A DNA stretch of 64,000 nucleotides from CAHJXG01 sp964235485 (GTDB lineage: Bacteria > Pseudomonadota > Alphaproteobacteria > Acetobacterales > Acetobacteraceae), in NCBI GenBank assembly GCA_964235485.1, contig CAXSAZ010000007.1, positions 1-64,000 of the forward strand. The letters are read 5' to 3'. This document shows positions 58,879-64,000 of this stretch, one piece after another. Within the stretch, counting starts at the first letter, position 1. The number at the start of each line of letters is the position of its first letter. The notes under the pieces were generated by a model. The model made no database searches and was not told the origin of the DNA. It worked only from the letters and a program-made list of their open reading frames with translations. The translations under genes were made by a program, and so were the position numbers.

Positions 58879-60009
58879 ATGCTCGACCACACCGACCCTA
58901 ATGCGCTGATCGTCGATGCCGCGCGCCGCTTCGCGCAGGAGCGCCTGGCCCCGCACGCCGCCACACGCGAGCAGGCCGGCCGGATCGAGCCTGAGGTCAT
59001 CCGCGAACTGGGCGAGATGGGTTTCCTCGGCGCCACCAACAGCGCCGAATGGGGCGGAAGCGAGATCGGCTATGCGGCCTATGCCCAGGTCGTCGAGGAG
59101 ATTGCGGCCGGAGACGGCTCGGTGTCCACCCTGGTCAGCGTGCACAACGCGCCGACCTGCGAAATCCTGGAGAAGTTCGGCACCCCGGCGCAGAAGGAAC
59201 GCTGGCTGCGCCCGATGGCCAGCGGGGAGGCGGTCGGCAGCTTCGCGCTGACCGAGTCCGCCGCTGGGTCGGACGCTTCGGCCATCCGCACGCGGGCGGT
59301 GCGGACAAACAGCGGCTACGTCGTCAACGGGTCGAAGCAGTTCATCTCCAACGCGACCTATGGAAAGACGACGATCCTGTTCGCCGTGACCGATCCGGCC
59401 GCCGGCAAGAAGGGCATCTCGGCCTTTGTGGTGGCCAACGACACGCCGGGCTTCTCCGTGGCGCGGGTGGAGCACAAGCTGGGCCAGAAAGCGTCGGACA
59501 GTTGCGCGCTGGCGTTCGACGACATGCAGGTGAGCGACGACCAGCGCATCGGCGAGGAGGGTCAGGGCCTCAAGATCGCGCTCAGCACCTTGGAAAGCGG
59601 GCGCATCGGCATCGCGGCGCAGAGTGTCGGCATGGCGCGGGCGGCGCTCGACTACGCGGTCGGCTATGCCAAGGAGCGCAAGCAGTTCGGCCGCGCGATC
59701 ATCGAGCATCAGGGCGTTGGCTTCCGCCTTGTCGAGGCCAAGACCAAGCTTGCCGCCGCCCGGGAACTGACCTTGCGCGCTGCCCGGCTGAAGGACGCCG
59801 GGCAGCCAGCGTTGGAGGCAGCCGCCATGGCCAAGCTGTTCGCCTCGGAAGCGGCGGAAAGCATCTGCTCCGCCGCGATCCAGACCCTGGGCGGCTACGG
59901 CTACCTGGCGGACTACCCGGTCGAGCGCATCTACCGCGATGTCCGGGTATGCCAGATCTACGAAGGCACGTCGGACGTGCAGAAGATCATCTTGCAGCGT
60001 ATGCTTTAA
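58879..60009 (+). CDS. Acyl-CoA dehydrogenase
   Basis: 376 residues from the ATG at 58879. FAD enzyme forming the 2,3-double bond in acyl-CoA. Signatures: LTESAAGSDASAIRTRAV, YAKERKQFGRAI, and the C-terminal GGYGYLADYPVERIYRD with the catalytic base Glu362 in YEGTSDVQK, the position used in short- and medium-chain enzymes. Downstream of the IOR gene it could act on branched- or aryl-acyl-CoA from amino-acid breakdown. Substrate choice is inference. Confidence 0.94.
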   Translation: MLDHTDPNALIVDAARRFAQERLAPHAATREQAGRIEPEVIRELGEMGFLGATNSAEWGGSEIGYAAYAQVVEEIAAGDGSVSTLVSVHNAPTCEILEKFGTPAQKERWLRPMASGEAVGSFALTESAAGSDASAIRTRAVRTNSGYVVNGSKQFISNATYGKTTILFAVTDPAAGKKGISAFVVANDTPGFSVARVEHKLGQKASDSCALAFDDMQVSDDQRIGEEGQGLKIALSTLESGRIGIAAQSVGMARAALDYAVGYAKERKQFGRAIIEHQGVGFRLVEAKTKLAAARELTLRAARLKDAGQPALEAAAMAKLFASEAAESICSAAIQTLGGYGYLADYPVERIYRDVRVCQIYEGTSDVQKIILQRML

Positions 60010-60014
60010 GGGCG

Positions 60015-60914
60015 ATGGGACCGGTCTGGGGCATACGTTTCCTCGTTTTCGCGATTGCGTTCCTGCTTCAAGCCGGTCCTGCATCCGCCGAGTCGGCCCA
60101 AGAAGCCTGTACGCCGCGGAAGCGGGCGGAGTTGCCCGTGCAACTGCGCGATGGGTTTGCCTTCGTGCCGGCCAGCATCGGCAGCGTGGCGGTCACGCTG
60201 TTGCTGGACACCGGCGCGCAGGGGATGCTGCTGACGCCCAACATTGTCGGAGTGCTTCGCCTTCCAATCGATCCCTATGCCGGCACGCGAATGCTTGGCA
60301 CTGGCGGCGTCCGAAACGCCCCGAACGTGATGCTCCGCGGCCTGAGGGTCGGCGGCCTGCATTTGGCGGACGGCAGCGTGCCGGTTGCGGCGTTGCCCGG
60401 CGTGCCGCAGACCGAGCCTCCGCTCGCCGGGCTGCTGGGCGGCCAGTTCCTGGGGAGCTACGACCTGGACCTCGACGTGCCGCATGGGCGCATGGCGCTT
60501 TACGACGCTTCTGGCTGCGCCGCGCCGCCGTTCCCCCTGCCCCACAGCATCCTGCCGCTGAGCGTCTCGCCCGAAGGCGACGTATTCGTCACGGTCCAAG
60601 TCAACGGCGAGGACCTGCTGGCGCTGGTTGACACGGGATCGCGCGCGTCGATCATCACGGAGCAGGCAGCCGAACGATTGGGGCTTGGCGGCCCCGGTTC
60701 CGCCAACCTCGCCCAAGGAGTGGACGGGTCAACCTTGCCGATCCGGCACTTGCGGGTGCGCAGGCTGCAGGTCGGCACGGAGGTGACCGCCGACGCGCCG
60801 ATCAGCGTGTCGCCCTTGCAACTCGGCAGGGGCGACATGCTGCTCGGGCTGGATTACCTCGGCCGGCACCGGGTGTGGATTTCGTATCGCACCGGCCGCG
60901 TCCTGATCCAATGA
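60015..60914 (+). CDS. Secreted aspartyl protease-like protein with two retropepsin lobes
   Basis: 299 residues from the ATG at 60015, 5 bases after the dehydrogenase. A signal peptide (about 1-25, FLVFAIAFLLQAGPASA) is followed by two retropepsin-like halves, each with a D-T-G triad: Asp65 in TLLLDTGAQGML and Asp206 in LALVDTGSRASI. Each half also has a late hydrophobic-Gly motif (LAGLLGGQFLG; MLLGLDYLG). The two halves could fold together as a single-chain, pepsin-like enzyme in the periplasm. Target unknown. Confidence 0.82.
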   Translation: MGPVWGIRFLVFAIAFLLQAGPASAESAQEACTPRKRAELPVQLRDGFAFVPASIGSVAVTLLLDTGAQGMLLTPNIVGVLRLPIDPYAGTRMLGTGGVRNAPNVMLRGLRVGGLHLADGSVPVAALPGVPQTEPPLAGLLGGQFLGSYDLDLDVPHGRMALYDASGCAAPPFPLPHSILPLSVSPEGDVFVTVQVNGEDLLALVDTGSRASIITEQAAERLGLGGPGSANLAQGVDGSTLPIRHLRVRRLQVGTEVTADAPISVSPLQLGRGDMLLGLDYLGRHRVWISYRTGRVLIQ

Positions 60915-60922
60915 GGCCGGCG

Positions 60923-61759
60923 TCAGGCCGACCTTGCAAGGTCGAAGCTCGTAACGGGACGCACGCCCGAGTCCTCGGCCGACCATGCGAACTCCGGCCG
61001 CTGCTGCGTCGGCCGCTCCGGTGCGCGCATCCAATAGCCGGAACCGCGAATGCTCTGGATCAGCACGCCGCCATCCACGTCCAAAGGCAGCTTCTGCCGC
61101 AGGTTGAACACGAGCTGATCCACGCTACGGTCCTCTGGCCGCCAAGGACGGCGCAGTGCCGCTGCTGACAGCCGGTCGCGCGTCACTGCGTTGCCGCCGG
61201 CGCGGGCAAAGGTTTCCAATGCCGTGAACTCGGCCGACGTGAGGTTGATCCGCTTCCCATCCGGCGTGTGGACGCTACGGTTTTGCAGGTTGATGCGGAT
61301 CGGGCCGACGGCCAGCACGGCCTCGGTGCTTGGCAAGGCAAAGTGGCTCTTGCGGACGTTGACCCGGCGATGCACGGCGCGGATACGCGCGATCATGTCG
61401 CGCAGCGTCGGCGGCTTCGCCAGGTAGTCGTCGGCTCCCAGTTCAAGGCTGGCGATGCGTGCCGCCTCATCCTCGACGCCGGCCAAAACGATGACGCCGC
61501 AGTTCCGCGGCTCCACCAGATGCCCGACCAAGACGACGCTATCGACATCGGCCAAACCCAAGCCCACAAGCACGATGTCCGGCAACAGCCGCGCGCTGAG
61601 CGCCAGTCCCGTCGTGCTGTCCCGCGCCCACACGGCCTGAATGCCGGCCTCCTCAAGACCGGATACGAGGGTGCGGACGGTGGGAACATCGGACTCGATC
61701 AACAAGACCTTTGGATCAACCAAGGAGCCTTCTGCAGCCAGCGTCACCATGCCCATCAT
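60923..61759 (-). CDS. Atypical OmpR-type response regulator
   Basis: 278 residues from the ATG at 61759, which follows GGGAG. A receiver-like domain (about 16-130) is followed by an OmpR/PhoB winged helix (about 147-247, INLTSAEFTALETFARAGG and RSVDQLVFNLRQKL). The phospho-acceptor position reads PDIVLVGLGLADVD, with Gly66 in place of Asp. The acidic pair is Glu22-Ser23, and the Thr/Ser switch is Ala93. Lys115 (YLAKPP) remains. It should not work by classic phosphorylation. A 30-residue tail follows the winged helix. No histidine kinase is in the window. Confidence 0.88.
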   Translation of the reverse strand: MMGMVTLAAEGSLVDPKVLLIESDVPTVRTLVSGLEEAGIQAVWARDSTTGLALSARLLPDIVLVGLGLADVDSVVLVGHLVEPRNCGVIVLAGVEDEAARIASLELGADDYLAKPPTLRDMIARIRAVHRRVNVRKSHFALPSTEAVLAVGPIRINLQNRSVHTPDGKRINLTSAEFTALETFARAGGNAVTRDRLSAAALRRPWRPEDRSVDQLVFNLRQKLPLDVDGGVLIQSIRGSGYWMRAPERPTQQRPEFAWSAEDSGVRPVTSFDLARSA

Positions 61760-61873
61760 CAACACTCCCGTTCCGATACGTTGCAAGAACGATATCACGG
61801 AAACGTGTTCGGCCCAGTGAAATCTTGCCGAAAAGTCGTTAAAAGTTTGTTGTTTTCAACTTCTGGTTACGTT

Positions 61874-61897
61874 CCCGCGGCGTTAACGCCCAGCGGG
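61874..61897. promoter_or_regulatory. Extended palindrome between the desaturase and response-regulator genes
   Basis: A perfect 12-base palindrome GGCGTTAACGCC (61879-61890) is flanked by CCCGC and GCGGG, which pair with a two-base offset. It lies 115 bases upstream of the regulator start and 18 bases after the desaturase stop. It may be an operator or a transcript-end stem; without a U-tract I favour an operator. Confidence 0.35.
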
Positions 61898-61915
61898 AGC
61901 CAAACTGGCGGTGGG

Positions 61916-62986
61916 TCAGCGACCGCGTGGAAACTGCACCATCCGGCCGAGGGCCTCGTCAAACAGCGCGTAGCTCGGCGCCGTTAACGCTTCCCGCAAC
62001 GTGAGCACGCGGGCCGTGCCGAACAGTTCCTCGCAGGCCTCATGGCAGGCGCGCAGGCGGTAGTTCGGCACGCGCGGCACCAGGTGGTGTACGTGATGGT
62101 AGCCGATATTGCCGCTGAACCAGCGCAGCACGGATGGCAGCTTCAGGAACGAGCTGCCCCGGATCGCGGCGACGACGGCGCTCCAGTCCGAGTTGTGAGC
62201 CCAATGGGCGTCCTCGAAACGGTGCTGGATGCTGAACAGCCACACGCCGATGATCGCCGCGACGGTGATAATGGGCAACTGGACGACAAGCACGGGCCAG
62301 ATGCCGAGGGGCAGGATCATCGCGGCGAGGACCGCCGCAATCAGCGCGTTCGTGAAGTAAACCGCCCGCCGCTCGCGCACCCAGGCGCGCGGCGTTTCGA
62401 ACGGCACGCGATACAGCACCAGGAACACGACGGGCGGGATGATCAGGTGGGCGATCACCGGGTGTCGCAGGGTGCGGGCCAGCCAGCGCCGCCATGGCGA
62501 CATGGCTTCGTACTCCTGGACGGTCAGGCACGTCGAGTAGATGTCGCTCGTCATGTCGCGGCGGTCGAGGTTGTTCCAACTCGCGTGGTGCTGCGCGTGG
62601 TGGCGGCGCCAGTTGGTGAAGGGCGTCAGCGTCGCCAGGCTGCAAAGCACGCCAACCACGAAGTTGGCCCGCCGCGACTGGAAGAACGCGCCGTGTCCGC
62701 AATCGTGCTGGATAATGAACAGCCGCACCACCAGCCCGGCGGCCGGCAGCACCAGCGCAAGGCTAAGCCAGGGCGAAACGTGATAGGCGACGTACATCAG
62801 CGCCAGCAGCGCCACGTAGGCGGCGCCGGTCGAGGCGAACTGCCATACGCTGTGCGCCAGGACCGGAGATTGGAACGTGGCGGCCCGACGCAGGAGAGAG
62901 CGGCCGGGCAGTCGGGACGCTTTACCCTCCGGCAACGGATCGGCAGCCGTCGAGGACGGGGGCGCCGCATAAGACGCAGATGACAT
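61916..62986 (-). CDS. Membrane fatty-acid desaturase
   Basis: 356 residues from the ATG at 62986; an upstream in-frame start would add 29 residues without family support. Three histidine boxes for the diiron centre are present: HDCGH (94-98), HHAQHH (129-134) and HHVHH (297-301), with hydrophobic hairpins at about 50-95 and 180-250. This is the acyl-lipid/omega-6-type desaturase family rather than acyl-ACP soluble desaturase. The exact double-bond position is unknown. It lies 156 bases upstream of the atypical response regulator on the same strand. Confidence 0.9.
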   Translation of the reverse strand: MSSASYAAPPSSTAADPLPEGKASRLPGRSLLRRAATFQSPVLAHSVWQFASTGAAYVALLALMYVAYHVSPWLSLALVLPAAGLVVRLFIIQHDCGHGAFFQSRRANFVVGVLCSLATLTPFTNWRRHHAQHHASWNNLDRRDMTSDIYSTCLTVQEYEAMSPWRRWLARTLRHPVIAHLIIPPVVFLVLYRVPFETPRAWVRERRAVYFTNALIAAVLAAMILPLGIWPVLVVQLPIITVAAIIGVWLFSIQHRFEDAHWAHNSDWSAVVAAIRGSSFLKLPSVLRWFSGNIGYHHVHHLVPRVPNYRLRACHEACEELFGTARVLTLREALTAPSYALFDEALGRMVQFPRGR

Positions 62987-63110
62987 GGCCAGGATTCCTT
63001 GAAGGGTGGCGACCCGATGGGTAAGCGGCGAACCACCGCCGCGGGAGTGCATCACTGGCCCTACCGTGTGCAATCCGATCTGGGGGCGCCGCCGGGGAAT
63101 CCAGTCCCTA

Positions 63111-64000
63111 TCAAGACAAGTTCAGCAGCAGCGACTTGAGATAGGCGCTTTCCGGCAGCCCGGGGTGGACGGGATGGTCGGGGCCGGCTGCGCCAGTGTG
63201 GACGATACGCGCGTCCCGCTTGGCCCGCAGGATGGCCGAACTCACCTGGGCAGCGAACAGGTCCAGCGGCGCATGGTGGCTGCATGACGCCACGAACAGG
63301 AACCCGCCGGGCTGGACCAGCGGCGCCGCGAGCCGGGTCATGTGGTGATAAGCGCGCAGGCCGGCGTCCTGGTCCTTGCGCGACTTGGCAAAGGCCGGCG
63401 GGTCGCAGACAACGATGTCGAACCGCTCGCCCTCCGCGGCCAGCGCCGCCATCACGTCGAAAGCGTCGCCGCGCCGTGCCGAAACCCGGCCGCTCAAGCC
63501 GTTCGCCTCGGCCGCCCGCAACGCAAGGTCCAGCGCGGGCTGGCTGCTGTCCACGAGGAGGACGCCGGCGGCACCGGCGGCAGCGGCCCGCAAACCAAAG
63601 GCGCCGACATGGCAGAACACGTCCAGCACGCGGGCGCCGGCGGCGAGAGCGGCAACCTGGTCCCGGTTGGGCCTTTGGTCGAAAAAGAAGCCGGTCTTCT
63701 GGCCCGACAACGGGTCCACCGGGAAGCGCACGCCGCCCTCCTCCGCCACGGTCTCGGCATCCGTCCCGTGCAGCAGGCCCACCTCCTGCGGCAATCCTTC
63801 CTGCAAGCGCGCGGCGCTGTTGTTGCGCGCCACGACGGCGCGGAGCGGCAGCAGGTCAAGCAGCGCCGCGACGACCTCCGGCAGCAAGCGGTCGGTGCCG
63901 GCGGTGTTGGCCTGCACCACGGCCACGTCGCCGAAGCGGTCCACGACCAGCCCGGGCAGCCGGTCTGCCTCGGCGTGCACCAGGCGGTGCTGCGTCCCCG
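63111..64000 (-). CDS. Class I SAM-dependent rRNA methyltransferase (RlmI-like), 5' end outside window
   Basis: About 296 codons are visible and the frame is still open at the window edge, so the start and N-terminal PUA part lie beyond 64000. Seen: RLVHAEADRLPGLVVDRFGD at the edge, a Rossmann SAM motif VLDVFCHVGAFGLRAAAAG, an acidic loop VLLVDSSQPAL, and the catalytic-type FDIVVCDPPAFAKSRKD with DPPAF. These match the RlmI/YccW cytosine-C5 methyltransferase group acting on 23S rRNA. The visible part begins inside the region linking the PUA and catalytic domains. Confidence 0.9.
   Translation of the reverse strand, partial: GTQHRLVHAEADRLPGLVVDRFGDVAVVQANTAGTDRLLPEVVAALLDLLPLRAVVARNNSAARLQEGLPQEVGLLHGTDAETVAEEGGVRFPVDPLSGQKTGFFFDQRPNRDQVAALAAGARVLDVFCHVGAFGLRAAAAGAAGVLLVDSSQPALDLALRAAEANGLSGRVSARRGDAFDVMAALAAEGERFDIVVCDPPAFAKSRKDQDAGLRAYHHMTRLAAPLVQPGGFLFVASCSHHAPLDLFAAQVSSAILRAKRDARIVHTGAAGPDHPVHPGLPESAYLKSLLLNLS

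Noticed and set aside
61836..61860. CtrA-type site (TTAA-N7-TTAA) upstream of the response regulator
   Set aside because: Only one half matches (TTAA-N7-TTGT); too weak to claim.

Overview
The window is a gene-dense, GC-rich stretch of bacterial chromosome with no mobile element, rRNA, tRNA or CRISPR array that I could recognise. The largest gap between genes is about 222 bases. The gene content points to an alphaproteobacterium, most likely an Acetobacteraceae-type member of the Rhodospirillales: a pyruvate dehydrogenase E1 beta subunit carrying its own lipoyl domain, a trpGDC-moaC-moeA run, the acpS-lepB-rnc-era-recO run, kdsA (so a Gram-negative outer membrane), and a fused indolepyruvate ferredoxin oxidoreductase. 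The family assignment is inference from gene order and protein wording, not from a marker gene.

Layout. 57-7609 (minus): ppiD, trpE, trpG, trpD, trpC, moaC, moeA, tightly packed and probably one transcript. 7711-13117 (plus): tpiA, secG, pyrG, kdsA, eno, ftsB. 13271-21111 (plus): pdhA, pdhB, pdhC, lpdA, lipA, a COQ10-like START protein and a threonine aldolase. 21114-24012 (minus): pncC/CinA domain, pgpA, lytic transglycosylase. 24095-26090 (plus): dapA, smpB, glutathione peroxidase. 26087-26737 (minus): family-5 uracil-DNA glycosylase. 26822-35977 (plus): folK, rpoZ, spoT/rsh, acpS, lepB, rnc, era, recO, parC. 35974-37362 (minus): MmgE/PrpD family. 37458-44546 (plus): mltB-type transglycosylase, DD-carboxypeptidase, tmk, holB, metG, tatD, metallo-beta-lactamase-fold hydrolase. 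Up to this point almost everything is housekeeping.

44585-64000 is the accessory part. It holds a DMT-type transporter, a small secreted Pro-rich protein, and a four-gene CoA-thioester operon (DUF35 protein, thiolase-like protein, NDP-forming acyl-CoA synthetase, enoyl-CoA hydratase-like protein). In that operon both the thiolase-like protein and its DUF35 partner have lost the expected cysteines. Next come an amidase and an Lrp-marC-methyltransferase-haem-oxygenase-like-oxidase run. Divergent from Lrp is an IOR-acyl-CoA dehydrogenase-tandem retropepsin run. The window ends with a response regulator lacking the phospho-acceptor Asp, a fatty-acid desaturase, and a 23S rRNA methyltransferase-like gene cut by the window edge.

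How they fit. The housekeeping part covers tryptophan and Moco synthesis, glycolysis to acetyl-CoA (tpiA, eno, PDH complex, lipoate synthase), cell-envelope work (kdsA, secG, ftsB, pgpA, dapA, transglycosylases, carboxypeptidase) and the stringent response (rpoZ, rsh). The most interesting material is at 45.9-50.3 kb (possible CoA-ester aldolase system), 52.2-55.4 kb (diiron-oxidase-like gene with a methyltransferase, behind a paired Lrp-type dyad) and 60.0-62.0 kb (tandem retropepsin and phosphorylation-independent response regulator). Many genes use TTG or GTG starts overlapping the upstream stop, and all six convergent gene junctions are 38 bases or shorter, two of them sharing overlapping stop codons.
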